Notes: generated by a model from the sequence alone, not told the origin. DNA of 64,000 nucleotides from Labia minor (GCA_963082975.1 OY720346.1:36979787-37043786), one strand, 5' to 3'; positions 33,397-45,512 are shown, counted from the stretch's first letter. A program made the numbers and translations.

Positions 33397-34584
33397 AAAT
33401 TATTTAAAAAAAAAAATAATTTCCTTAAAAACTGTACAATTCTAGAATTGTTCTTACAAAGATGCATATTGCGAAATTTAATATTTAAATAAGGCATCAA
33501 ATAGAATATTAAATAAAATAAAAGTTTTCATGTAATATTATACTATATGCAATTCATATAATTTCTAGTTGAAACTGAAAAAATCTTACTCCTGAGGAAA
33601 ATAAGCTTTTTTTTTCTTAAATATGATATACTTTATAATTAATTTGTTTACTTGCTTTCTTTATTTTCATTCTTTAGATAGACTCAAAATATGATTAATT
33701 GAAAGGCTTTGTATTTGCGCAAATATCTTTATAATAAGAAGAAAATAAATAAATCATATTTAATTTAATATTTATAAATATAATTTTAAAGTCGTGTATT
33801 ATCTAATATATATATATAAGATTTTTTTGATCGTAATTTGATTAAATTCTTTTGTAAGAGGAAGGATGAAAAACTCCATCTTGTTTAATCAGTTAAATAT
33901 ATTGAAGTTCTGGGGTTTCTTTTCGTAAAAGTAAAATTTTAAGTAAAAAATATAAAACAATATTAGATCACAATAGTTGGCTCATGAGCTGGAAAGAGAA
34001 TGGTTTTTTTTCAACAAGACATTTCCATGATATATTTGTATAATTCTGATGAAATATTTAAATAACAAAAAGATTAGCTTTTTGGAATGGTCCATAATCT
34101 GTGTTTGAATATGTGGGTGATATGCATGATCAAATTTCGGGAATAATTAATTAATAATAAGTTCAAGTTATGATTAAAGAAAAGTGAAGACAAAAAATAT
34201 GAATTAATAGCTTCTTGAAAACTTCTTGAAAACTTGAGAATATTATTGTTTTGAATAAATAATTTTATCAGAAAAAAATTATTGTTTTCACATTAATTAT
34301 CACAATGTTGTACCTAATACCAGTATAATTCTACATCTACTTATATTAATTATTCATAGATGATGATAATTAATTTAATTAATCATTCGTAATTCAGTCG
34401 TGCAATGCTTAACTACGGAAATCATAAAATTCTCAAAATGTTCCATATATATTTATAATGCATAATTTAAAATAAATGTCAAAAGCTTTTAAAATTCCAT
34501 GAACCTTAAAAAATAATTATCTAAAACACTTGAATTTATATTTATATATTAATATTAAATTAAAGAAAATAATAAAAATAAATA
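33397..34584. other. AT-rich DNA, nothing recognised
   Basis: No gene or repeat boundary supported. Confidence 0.5.
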
Positions 34585-34608
34585 TCTTATCTTATTATAA
34601 TAGCAAAA

Positions 34609-34639
<31 letters not shown>

Positions 34640-35482
34640 TTGAGATATTAAACCGCTCTATGGATTTTTTTGAAATTCATACCAAAATCGTTTGTATTGG
34701 TTCCAGCCTCGATAAAAATCAACTTTATTAGTATTTTCTTAATTTAAAATAGTAAATCCACATGACGTCATCAATAACGTCATTCGTATTTGCTCTTTGC
34801 CATTCTTTTTTAATTGATATTGTATTAATATTTTTTTATATTTAAAATATTATAAAATGTTTTATTTAATTTCGAAATAAAATTAAAAATATTTATTATA
34901 ATAATTTTTCTAGAATCAAATTACGAAATATATTTATAATTCTCTCACCAAAAAAAATCTAAAATTTATCTTATTTGTCTTAAATATTGTAAGTATAAAT
35001 TATATTATGTTTCTCTATCTTGAAAACATATTATACATATTATTTATGATATTTTAAAAACAATTTCTTTCTTTAAATAATATTCATTTAAAATGATAGT
35101 TAAAGAATAAATGTGATCTAATAATATTAAATAGAAATAGAAAAAGCATAAATAAATAATTTTTTAATTTGGGTTCCTTTAAAATATTTGAAATTTTTTC
35201 ATTTATTTTATTAATTAGTTATAATGCTTTTTAATTATTTTTTTTCTCTATAATATTTGAAATTTTTTAATCCGTTTTGTCGTTTAAATTTTTGTTAATT
35301 CTTATAAATATTTAGTTAATTTTATTATTTATTATTATTATTTATTATTATTGAGGACCCAAGTTCCATTCTTTTAAACAGATTCTTGCCATGATGTAAC
35401 ATTTAATAATTGTAATAAATAATTAAAGAATTGTATATCAATATTTTTAAACGGTCGAGCGATAGCTCGGTGTTTCAGGTAC
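34585..35482 (+). mobile_element. Helitron-like family C copy (C1)
   Basis: 5' end TCTTATCTTATTATAATAGC after an A, matching the 5' ends of the family C units at 44177-47360 (minus strand). A TA run (34617-34639) and a segment shared with family B (GGTTCCAGCCTCGATAAAAA, TTTCTTAATTTAAAATAG, ACATGACGTCATC) follow. The 3' end has TAACATTTAATAATTGTAAT, hairpin CGAGC-GATA-GCTCG and GGTAC followed by T. Rolling-circle type is inferred from the 5' TC and the 3' hairpin; the usual CTRR end is not clear. Confidence 0.65.
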
Positions 35483-36475
35483 TAATAAAAATAAGAACAA
35501 TAATCATAATGACAATTTTGAATTTATAAAAGTTAGAAATGTGTATGTAGCCATATTTTCATTAAATATGTTCTTGGTGGTTTCCTTAAGATCTCTCAAT
35601 ATTCTAAGATTATTTGCCTTGACGTTATCTACCTCTCCACTGTCATCTTCATTTCTATGCTAATATAAACAGAGAATGTAACCCTTATTCTTATGGTTAT
35701 AGCTATTACAAAAACCTTAAAGGATCAACATCTCATATTGTTCAACAAATGAACTCTACTATAAGGATCCAGAAAAGAAGATAATAAAAAGGGCAGAGAA
35801 GGGGAAGGGTTAAAAAACTTTAATAATCTAAAAAGTCATGAGATTGTATTTCTTAATATCGTTTCAATCGATTTATCCAACACATTAAATCCCCTCATCA
35901 TTATTAAACAAGTATAACAGTATTTTCTTTAATTCTTAAAAAAATATCGCCCCTTCTTTATCTTTGGAAAGAGTCAAGTGTCTTATTTAGTCCAGACTCT
36001 TATAATAGACACGATAAAACAAAAAAAAAGGATCATTATGTAATTTTACTTACAGTTTCCAATTAGTACTAATAAACAAATATATTGTATGTTCTCGGAG
36101 ATCTTAAAGACTTAATTAGAAAATTATCTAGAGGAAATAGAAGAAGAATTCATAGTTTATAATTTCATCATAAAATCTACGTTTCGAGGTCATCTAAAAA
36201 AATTAAAAACAAATTTCACTTTATGTAGTTATATATAATATGATAACAATATATAAAAATATTTTATTTTAAAAATTATATAATTATATAGTTTGTTTTC
36301 GAACATCTTAAAAAATTTTAATTGATTTTCTTGTTAGAGAACAAATGCTCGCGCATCTTCTAATGCCATTCATGGACATGAGATGAAATTAATATATAGA
36401 GCGTATTTTTTTTTTTGCAATTTATTTTTCTTTTTATTTAGTTTATTTAAATTATTAAATAATAATGGTTTTTTT

Positions 36476-36513
<38 letters not shown>

Positions 36514-36690
36514 TAATTTTCATTCGAATATTGATTATTAAAAAAATAAATGTATATAATTAAACTGGTTGATGTGTTGATTAAATGCTTTAAGTAAAGT
36601 ACACGTATTAGATTGATGATTATGTATCGATAAGCAATAGTAACATTAATTTAATGCAAGAAGATATCTTGACGGTTTGTTTTGAATGAT
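35483..36690. other. AT-rich DNA, nothing recognised
   Basis: Contains a TA run at 36480-36512. No gene or further repeat supported. Confidence 0.5.
36480..36512. repeat. TA dinucleotide microsatellite
   Basis: Uninterrupted TA run of about 16 units. Similar runs lie near 275, 26940, 34617, 41787, 48655 and 62662. Confidence 0.9.
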
Positions 36691-36694
36691 TCAG

Positions 36695-36850
36695 GGGGTC
36701 TCGGGTCGATTCCTGACGAGGTCAATCCTACGCAGGTGCTTACGTCCTCCCAACGACCTTTGCCCTTCCTTTCTAAGAAAATTATCTACCTCCTCTTCCC
36801 CGGGATTAAATAAATGCTGAGGCATTAGAAATTTTGATAGCGTGGCGTTG
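36695..36850 (+). mobile_element. SINE-like fragment
   Basis: GGTCTCGGGTCGATTCCTGA contains a box B-like core (GGGTCGATTCC). It is followed by a GC-rich body (CTACGCAGGTGCTTACGTCC, CCCCGGGATTAAATAAATGC) and ends in TAGCGTGGCGTTGTTATC, then ATTTAT repeats. No good box A is seen upstream, so it is 5' decayed or truncated. Confidence 0.45.
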
Positions 36851-37251
36851 TTATCTATTTATATATTTGAAAGGGGAGAATGAGCAAGCAAAGTCGTCAA
36901 TTTAATTACACTATTGATACAAATAGAACAAAACAAAAAAGAAAAAGAAAACACTTCAATGTACCAAATAATAAATAAATGATGGATTTTTTCTGAAGAT
37001 ATCCAGTGAATAAATATTTTAATTTTTTCATTATAAGATTGTCAATTTTGAGTGCCAATATACCAAATGATTTTATAATATAATCATATTAAAATAAATT
37101 TTGAAACATTTGATTATTTTTCATGGATGTTTTTTGTGTATATTTTTTATTATTATAAATACTAAATATTTACAGTGAATAAAAATATATAAGTTGTAAA
37201 AATCTTAAACTATATATAATATTTTGAATTTTGAATTTCCTATTCTCCATA

Positions 37252-37512
37252 TCAAGGCTTTTCAAAGTGGTGGGCCGCGGCCCCCAAGGGGACTGTCCGC
37301 AGGGGGGCCGTGGAATTTCGAAAAATGTGACACATAAATTAAAATAATGAAATAAGGTCATTGTTAACATTAATAAATGCATGTATTGACTGGTAAAAGT
37401 TTAAATTATAAATTTAAGCAATCCAAACTAAAGAAAAATAGGGGGGCCGTGGACATATTGATTTGTGTTCCAAGGGGGCCGTGACTTCAAAAAGTATGAG
37501 TAGCACTGCTCT
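37252..37512. mobile_element. hAT-type MITE
   Basis: Left end CTTTTCAAAGTGGTGGGCCG, CGGCCCCC; right end GGGGGCCGTGACTTCAAAAA, GTATGAGTAGCACTGCTC. Internal copies of GGGGGGCCGTGG occur near both ends. This is the GTTCTCAAAGTGGTGGGCCGCGGCCCCC style of hAT MITE. No clean 8-bp duplication. The 70-residue minus-strand frame here is derived from the repeat. Confidence 0.65.
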
Positions 37513-37634
37513 ACATTATATATATATAAAATTGCATAATCTTTCTATAGTTAAAATTATATAACCGAAAAGTGTTAAAATAAGATAGGAATGGGGAGAA
37601 AAAAGATTAGTGGAAACTTTATATATATATCTTA

Positions 37635-37885
37635 TCTTATCTTATTATACTAGCAAAATTTACATATATATTTATAAAGAAAAATCGATCTGTATAGGTT
37701 TCAGCCTCGGGAAAAATCATTTTGTTAGATTTTTCTTAATTTAAAATAAGAATTTTAATAATATGGCGCCGGGCAACGCCGGACAGCGCTTCCTTAAATA
37801 CAAAATATTATAAATTAAAATAAAATTAAAAATATTTATTTTTATAATATTTTTTTAATCAAATTACGAAATATATATTATGTTA
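37635..37885 (+). mobile_element. Helitron-like family C 5' fragment (C2)
   Basis: Starts TCTTATCTTATTATACTAGC. It shares with C1 the GGTTTCAGCCTCGGGAAAAA and TTTTTCTTAATTTAAAATA blocks and the closing AATCAAATTACGAAATATAT. Instead of the TGACGTCATC stretch it has GGCGCCGGGCAACGCCGGAC. It breaks off near 37885, so the 3' hairpin is missing. Confidence 0.65.
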
Positions 37886-38931
37886 TATCCACAAGCCATA
37901 CTATTATGTCTTTCGGTGCATTAAAGTTAAAGAACCAGGTACTAGATATATATACGAGAAAATCAATCAAAAACGACCAGTGATTTAAGGTATGATAAAA
38001 TTTGGAGAAAATAAGAATTAGTATTGATTTAGTACTACCACCACCAAGAACTACGGATAGATAAATATAAATATAGTTAGGTAGTTTCATCCATAATCCT
38101 TATTCTCTAATTATTGTCTTTTTTTCGCTGAATGATTCAACCCTTTAAAATATCAAAATCCATCCTAAAAAAAATTCAACTAATTATAATCACAGTTATT
38201 TTAAAATTTTATAACCCTCCATTAATAATAATAAAATGAATAAAAAAAATGAAAGACTCAAATTGGAAATTATTATAATAGTATTATTATAGACGTCATA
38301 AATGTCGAAATATAGTCCAAATGACTACCACTGATAAGAATAAAAATGCATATTTAATTAATTACTATGAGATTTCAAAAAATTATCATTGAATTTGGTG
38401 TCAATAGAATAAAAAAATCATGCCAGACATGCATATTTTTATTTAATTACCAGCTATAATCAATCACACCGGTTATTATGAATGAACGAGTTAATATTTA
38501 TTTATTTATTATTTTACCTTGACATTCACGCTCACCTGATTTTGGCAGCTAGCCTATCTTACAACTTGAAAACAATAACCTTGTTCGGTCACTTACCATA
38601 CTCACTCTCACCATCGAGACTGCAAAGTGTCTCCGAGAGGGAAAATTGAAGAATAGGAGGGGGAGATTAGGCAATCAGCTAGTAAACTGACTAATCGGTT
38701 TTCAATTAATAAATGCCAAGATGTCTGCCCAGCTGATAATCTAGAACACCACCATATTTGATATATATTCAAAAACTTGCATTTATAATCGGTCGCAAAC
38801 CTAAAAAAAAAAACTCTAAAATTATTTATATTTCTTTTTTATCTACATTACTCTAAATATATTTTCGATATCATTGTTTTATATTATAAATTCTAAATTC
38901 TAATATTTTATTTTTTAATTATAAAATGTCC
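37886..38931. other. AT-rich DNA with one possible host exon signal
   Basis: The patch 38520-38720 is less AT-rich. On the minus strand it contains ATGGTGAGAGTGAGTATG (38614-38597) directly followed by a consensus donor GTAAGT (38596-38591). Otherwise nothing recognised. Confidence 0.35.
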
Positions 38932-39190
38932 CTATGCTGAGCCACAAACATCCAACTCCTACCCTCTCCTATCTCTCTCAAGTTCCTTCCCACATTGTCC
39001 ACCCACCGCATCCTTGGTCTTCCAAGCGGACGTTTCTCAATCGGTCTCCCCACCAATATATTTTTCGCCATTCTTTCCTCTCCCATTCTAGCCACGTGAC
39101 CTGTCTATCGCGGAAATTTAATTTTGACGTGATAAGCCCCTTTACTGCTTAATAACTGATTGCAACCTCGATTTAAATCCTTCTCGAATA
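38932..39190 (-). pseudogene. RTE-like retrotransposon 3' fragment (family D)
   Basis: The minus strand carries pieces of the family D C-terminus: CATGTGGCTAGAATGGG-like sequence, ATATATTGGTGGGGAGACCG, GGAAGACCAAGGATGCGG, TGTGGCTCAGC. An internal deletion joins it to the more upstream CAGTTATTAAGCAGTAAAGG, TTATCACGTCAAAATT. It lacks the GATA tail. Broken, non-functional. Confidence 0.7.
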
Positions 39191-40769
39191 TTTTTTAAAT
39201 AATTACTAAATATACTTATTTTTATAATAAATTACATTAATCAACATAATTTTAAATTTTTATTGTATGAATTAATGTTTCTTATTTGATGATGATCTTG
39301 ATTTAAGCAATAAAGTTAATTTTTGCCCTTAAAATACAATAATTTTTAAAATATAAATAAGTTTTTAAATAAAAATTAACTTTTATAAATCAAATGTATT
39401 ATAAGTCTATATACTTATATTAATATTTGTTGTTGTTTGTTTTTTGCTAATTTTAATAATGATTCTTTAATAAAATAAAAAAAAATATGTTGAAAATCAA
39501 AACATGTTGAAAGTGCAGATTTTCGATGGGTTTTGTTAATGACTTGGTTTGCTTTTGTGAATTTAATCAATATTGGTTTGATAAATGGGATTTGGAAATT
39601 AAATCCATCTACTAAAGAATATAATCTAGAATAAATTCAATTTAAGTTTTGCTACCCTCCCCTCCCTCTTTATAAACGAATTTATAAAAAAAAACCTTGT
39701 CATAGGTTAAATCTTTATAAAAGAATGGTATCGTTAAGGGTGGCTAAACTACACTAATTTATCTATATTTAGATTTATTTTGTTTTTATCTCACGACATG
39801 GTAGATTTAATTTTAGCTCTTTTTATGTTATCTTAAGAGGGTGGCTTACAAGTGGCTAAATCTATATGTAGTGGTCAGCTGTTTTTTTAATAAATATGTC
39901 ATGGAATATGACTAAATATTTAGGCTAGAAAATCTTAAAACAGTATCAGATAAATCTTTTTGTCAAATCGCAGATGTTCTTTTTAGAGTTAAATTGAATA
40001 AAATATTTAATGGCTAATTTTGAATTTTTCTCATCGAATATTTATAGAAATAAAAGGGATTTGTTTAAATCCTAAAAGATTAGTTATTATATATGTACCT
40101 ATATATGATATAGATCTAAACTTGTAAAAAAATAATATTTAAACTCTTTGTATACTGGGAGCCACTATATATTTTTTTTTATTTACATATATTCCCAGAA
40201 GTTATATATCTAAGTTTTAAAATGTGGTATATGTAAGGTGTCATAAAAAAATAAACTCAAGAGTGGTCTGTTGCGGGTACTCAATCGGTTGAGAAAGCTT
40301 TTGCTATTACCAGATAACAGTGTCACTTAGGTGTTTACTTTTTCCTTCACTGTACCACTCACTGGTGGTACCTTTTAACGAAAGAAATGATTTTAGTGAA
40401 GTTTTTGATGAATGTTTCTTTGGTAGTAACTTCAAAAAGTTTGATCTAGATAACGCGTATTATTGACTTTAATGGCAGCCTTTGCATGTATTTTGTTCAG
40501 CGACATCTATTGGTGAAGATGCGAAGTATTAATACAAACTAACTAACCTAACTATATAATTTAACATTTCTCTAAAAATAACAGTTTACCATTTAGTAAT
40601 ATTGAGTTATTCAGTGTGGTACAATCAAAACTGCATTTTTGACATTCATTACTTTTGACATTCATTACTTTTGTTGTTTGATTCTAAGAAATGTGTTGCT
40701 TTAAATTTTTTTAGAAACTTGCTTAAACTGCTCCATCATATCCCAATTGTCGGTTTTGATTTCAACGAC
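39191..40769. other. AT-rich DNA with a minor repeat
   Basis: 40355-40470 (GGTGGTACCTTTTAACGAAA, AAATGATTTTAGTG, AACTTCAAAAAGTTTG) is similar to 49592-49712. The part 40230-40350 is GC-richer and unrecognised. Confidence 0.45.
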
Positions 40770-41340
40770 TTAAAAGTCAAAAAAGAAGAATTTCTGTGTC
40801 ATTTTGTGATTGGTGATGAAAAGTAGATCTACTATGACAATCCCAATTATATAAAGTTATGGGATAGTCCAGGAGAGCCATCCACATCGAAACCGAAGTG
40901 GAATATTTATGACCATAAAGTCTTGCTGTGCATATGGTGGGATCAGCAAGGTTTAGGGTATTAGTAGCTGTTAAAACCAAATGAAACCGTAACTGCAGAT
41001 GTCTACCGACGTCAACGACGTATTGTTGCAAAAAAGACTAGCAATAGCGTGTAACAGACGCAAAGTCATCTTCTTGCATGACATTGCTCGGCCACACTTT
41101 TTTGTGAAGGATACACTGTTGCTGCTGGAATGGAAAGTTCTGCCACACCCAGCATATTCACCAGAGAGTTTCCGAAAAAGTGTGAAAATAGATCGATGAT
41201 TGGATGACTGCCAAAGCAACATCGTTCTTTCGACATGGTATCTCCATGTTGCAAGAAAGATGAGAAAAGTTCTAGAAAATAATTTTGATTAATATATAGT
41301 GTACCAATTTTTCTGAATAAATGCCTTTTTAAAGTGAACA
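40770..41340 (+). pseudogene. Mariner transposase pseudogene, catalytic domain
   Basis: Plus-strand mariner transposase with frameshifts and stops. In order: FLCHFVIGDEK-stop-IYYDNPN (first catalytic Asp region), GEPSTSKPKWNIYDHKVLLCIWWDQQG, LLKPNETVTADVYR, RRKVIFLHDIARPHFFVKDT (second Asp; HDNARPH-like, here HDIARPH), EWKVLPHPAYSPE, and C-terminal KATSFFRHGISMLQE-like residues ending near LENNFD. The N-terminal helix-turn-helix part is missing. The closest type is a Mos1-like D,D34D mariner. Inactive. Confidence 0.88.
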
Positions 41341-41366
41341 CCTGGCCACAGGTCAACTTATTAATA
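41341..41366 (+). repeat. Family B 3' tail fragment
   Basis: CACCTGGCCACAGGTCAACT followed by TATT: the 3' hairpin and tail of family B without the rest. It directly follows the mariner remnant. Confidence 0.65.
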
Positions 41367-41785
41367 CTTTAAATACAGTTTTAACAGTTTGAAGTAGGAA
41401 ATTACTTTTTTCTTTATTTCATTTATTCAGTAGATTTTTGAAAATAATCACGTTAAATTGCAATCTTTAATATCTAAAAAGCATTATTTAATTTAAAGAA
41501 CACGTATTTGATTAATTAAACACACATGTAGACGTATATGTTAAAACGGTATTTGAATTTTATCATAGTAATTAAATCTTTGAAATAATGACAAGTTTAT
41601 TATATTACAAATCGATTGTATAATGAAGTGTTAATTCTATTACAATTAGATATCAACAAAGTGGATTATTTATTTTATACATCTCAACTTTTGTTCAATT
41701 TATAACAAAAACCTTTTAAAATTATTATATTGTCAAAATTATTATCAAAAAAATCAAATAGATTTATTTAATAATATAAAAGGAT

Positions 41786-41817
<32 letters not shown>

Positions 41818-43563
41818 CAATCAATTTGAAAAATAATTTAATTCAAAGGAAAAAACGATTTGAAATCCCTTGAATACAAAATATTAATTATTTGTTTGAT
41901 TCTTTGTTGTCTCAGAGAATAAACTAAAATTATTAATTTTTCGAAATTTTAATTTTTGTGTAGAGGTTAAAAAAATTAAAAACAATATTAAAAAAAATAA
42001 ATAAAAACTATTACAATATGATCCATAACTTTATTTGAAAAAATAAAAATGTTTCCCATCTAGGGATAAAAATAAATGTATCCTAAAGAAATTCTCTTGT
42101 ATAAGATCAAGTATATATTTTACAATAAATACAAGAAGAAAAGGAAAAATTTAAAATCTTATTGAACCCTTCATTCTATTAAAATGCAAGTGACATGACT
42201 AAAATGATAAAGAAAGATGATACGTGGTCTAGAATAAAAAATTTTGTCTCGTCCATACTGAATGCTTTTTCTTAAATAAAAATAAAAAAAATTTATTCTT
42301 CGCCTCTAATTTACCAAAAATAACAATATAAATTTCTTCATGTACAAACAAATTCTATAAAATAACTTTTAGGATTTGTGTTTTATGACATGCATAATTT
42401 TAAAAAGTGGCATTTTAAATAAAATTCTCCTAGAAAAATACTATATATTCAACAAGTTAATTAGAGATTTGATTAATTAAAAAAGTACACATTTATTTTT
42501 TTTATTTAAATTAACTTTTTATAAATTTAAAGTATTATAATTGTAATTAATGCATGCGTCCTAGCCAAGATTTACATAAAGTAAATTGTGAAATTAATAT
42601 AAAGCGAATTTTACTTACGAATAATATTAATATTATTATACTTAGTATTTTATTTTAAGTACTTATTCCTATATAATCAAAATTAAAATTATATAATTGG
42701 GAAAGCCACAGAAAAAGGTTTAGAAATGAAGGGTCAAGTAATTTTATAAGAAAAATAAATTTTAAAATTTGTAAGAATTTTGTTTTTTTATCATTTAAAA
42801 TTTAAATAGAATCAAATATTAAAGTTTTCTCAAATTCTAAAATTTCAAAATATTTCGTTTTGTCAATTGATTTTCTTTGTGACTACAATTCGTATTGATT
42901 TTTTAGATTTCTCCTTCAAATTTTGATAAAATAATATATATTTATTTATATATAAATATATATATTGAAATTGAAAAAAATAAAATAATATTTTTTGAAA
43001 TACGAGTATGAGATGAAAAAAAATACAATCCCGACATGTAAAATAAAAACAAAAAAAAAAGAATTTAGAGAAAAGGAAAATTTGTTAACTTTTTTCATCA
43101 TTTTAAATTGAATTTATTAAAGTTTTGACAAGCCTGTTTCCCTCAACCCATCTCTCTCGCTCTCTGGGTACAGATCAATTCCTATTTAAATGAAATTTTA
43201 ATAATCCATTATATGTTAATTGAATTCATGATTTAATAGGAATATTATCCACCGTACTCATTGAACCAGAGTTTTTATATTTTTTTCTTCTCTGACATTT
43301 ATATTATTTTAAACGTTGAATTATATGTCAAAAAATGGAAACTTGAAACAAAAGATAAAAAAAAACAGAAAAACAGTCTTAAAATAATAATGATTTTATA
43401 AAATGAATATTTATATTCACAGTTGTATATATTTTTAAATAAAAGAAAATGTTAAAAATTTATAAACAAAAAAAAAAAAAATTATATTTTAAGATTTCAG
43501 GAATCTTTTTAAAATTATAAAAATTAAAAATTATTTATTTATATTTTCATGAAAATTAAACTT
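41367..43563. other. AT-rich DNA, nothing recognised
   Basis: Contains a TA run at 41787-41812. Donor- and acceptor-like sites occur but none with coding support. Confidence 0.5.
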
Positions 43564-43826
43564 TTTTTCTATTTTCTTCTCAAATCACGAGGTAGTCTAA
43601 TATTAATGATTACAAAACAAAAACTAAAAGACCCAACTAGTTCAAATTTCGACAAGAGTTACCTGCTGACAGAAGTAGTGTTGCGATTTCATTTAAAAGA
43701 CAGGAAATTCAAAAAGCCACGGACTTATTGACCCCCCTCGTATTATTTATGTTTTATCATTATTAAATGGATAAAGGAGATAACCCAGTTAACAAAACAA
43801 TTTATCTTCAACAGAATTAATATTAT
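43564..43826 (-). mobile_element. Mariner-derived repeat family E
   Basis: On the minus strand: ATTAATTCTGTTGAAG, AACTGGGTTATCTCCTTTAT, ATAATACGAGGGGGGTCAAT, AAGTCCGTGGCTTTTTGAAT, GTCTTTTAGTTTTTGTTTTG. The core GGTCAATAAGTCCGTGGC matches the 5' end of the mariner remnant at 49225-49590. A second copy in the opposite place lies at 55546-55806. It is a 5' piece of a mariner-like element plus shared flank. The open frame at 43549-43731 is not a gene. Confidence 0.65.
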
Positions 43827-44176
43827 ATAATATATATCTATAAGTTATAATGTATATATAAAGTTAAAACGATAATTTATCTTCATAGCATCGAGGTATA
43901 TAAGAAGTTGTAGTTTTTTTTTTGTTTTCAAAAAAAAAAATAAAAAACTAATCAATCAATGATAGATAAAGATATTGATAAATAATGTTTGAAAAAAAGA
44001 TAATTAATAGAATTTGACCTAGTATACGCTTGAATGGAATCTACATGAGTTGATCCTGCAATTTTTATTCAAGTTCACCCCCTCCTTTTGGAAAACAAAA
44101 TAATCTAGAATCTAAAGTCAAAATTAATTCATTCATAACTAATATTAATTAAGAAGCATTGTAAAATTATATACAA
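43827..44176. other. AT-rich DNA, nothing recognised
   Basis: Ends at the left border of the tandem family C array. Confidence 0.5.
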
Positions 44177-44750
44177 GTACCGGGACCCCGAGCCTCGGCT
44201 CGGTACTTAAGTTAAAAAAAATGATTCATTATTATTGGATTTGGCTGGTAATATTAATACCTAGGACACCGAGCTCTCGCTCTACCCTTTAAAAAATATT
44301 GATACACAATTCTTTAATTATTTATTACAATTATTAAATGTTACACATTTGCATCAATCTGATTAAAATTAATGAACTTGTGCTCCTCAATAATACATAA
44401 ATATATAATATATAGGTACATATATTTTTTTTCTATAGTGTTTTTTTGAAAAACTGTTTAGCGCCCCAAGTGGTTATAAAACAAACTAAAGACAAAAAAA
44501 CGTGCTTTGCAGCTTTTCGGAATTAAAAAAGCAAAATTGGCAGTCGTGGGACTGGTCGACAGAAGTGAAAACTTCTGCGTAAGAAATTTTAAAACAGACG
44601 AAATTCGCGCTATTTCACGAGAAAGATGAATTTCATATGCATGTATATATATATAACTTATATATTATTTTAAACATATATTTTAAACAAATTTGTAACT
44701 TATATTTATATATATATAAATACACAACTTTGTTTAAAATATTGCAATAC

Positions 44751-44901
44751 GAACTGTTTTATAATTCTTATCTCTAACATAAAATATATATTTATTATGT
44801 GAAGTTCATTTCGTATAATTTTGATTATATATGTATATATGAAATGAACTTTACATAATAAATATATATTTATATGTTAGAGATAATTTATAAAACAGTT
44901 C
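44751..44901. repeat. Large palindrome in family C unit 1
   Basis: GAACTGTTTTATAATTCTTA, CTCTAACATAAAATATATAT, GTGAAGTTCATTTC on the left is matched in inverted order by GAAATGAACTTTACATAATA and TGTTAGAGATAATTTATAAA, ACAGTTC on the right. Arms of about 60 bp, loop of about 25 bp. Confidence 0.85.
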
Positions 44902-45440
44902 TAATGACAATTCAAATTTCGCGCTCTGTTATAAGAAATTTGAAAGCAGATGGTTTCATGGTGTTGGTCACGATCACGCGAGTTCTATACTTTTTCCCCA
45001 TCCCGCAAAAGTGCTCAACGCCGCTAAAGAAGTTTTCACTTCAAAAATTATTTAATATTTGGAAATATATCTGACTTATAGAAAAAATGAATATTAATTA
45101 AAGAAAGAAATAGTTTTTAAAATATCCTGAATAATATGTAACAATTTTCAAGATAGAAATTTATTACAATATTACAATTATTAACTGTTGCATCATTGCA
45201 TCAATCTGATTAAAATGAATGGAACTTCGGGTACTCAATAATAATAAATAAAATAATATTAATAAATATATTGAATAATATTTTATTGAAAAAATATTAA
45301 AACTTATAAAACTATCTAAAACTTTATTAATAAAAGAACAATGAATAAATAAATATAGAATAGTAATTTATTAAAAAGTAAACAATAGATAAAAAGAAAA
45401 AAAAATAACAAAATCATTATTTTCATTTTTAAATAACGAT

Positions 45441-45512
45441 TCACCCGGCGAGTTTCGAACCGACGAAATCCACTCGTTAAAACATCAGTCCAACCGCTGG
45501 ACTATATGTATT
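45441..45512 (-). other. tRNA-like segment in family C unit 1
   Basis: Minus strand: TAGTCCAGCGGTTGGACTG gives a perfect D-arm (GTCC, loop AGCGGTT, GGAC), and GTCGGTTCGAAACTCGC gives a box B and a partly paired T-arm. The acceptor ends do not pair and the anticodon stem is poor. So it is a tRNA pseudogene or SINE head captured in the element, not a working tRNA. Confidence 0.6.

Noticed and set aside
34585..35482. Canonical CTRR Helitron end for family C
   Set aside because: The 3' border is GGTAC followed by T, both at C1 and at the tandem junction; CTAA could be read at C1 only by including the next bases, which the tandem units do not support.
40777..41356. Minus-strand open frames over the mariner pseudogene
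   Set aside because: The plus strand encodes recognisable transposase motifs; the minus frames are by-products.
45441..45512. Functional tRNA gene
   Set aside because: The acceptor stem does not pair, the anticodon stem is poor and the T-arm has mismatches; it is repeated inside a transposon.
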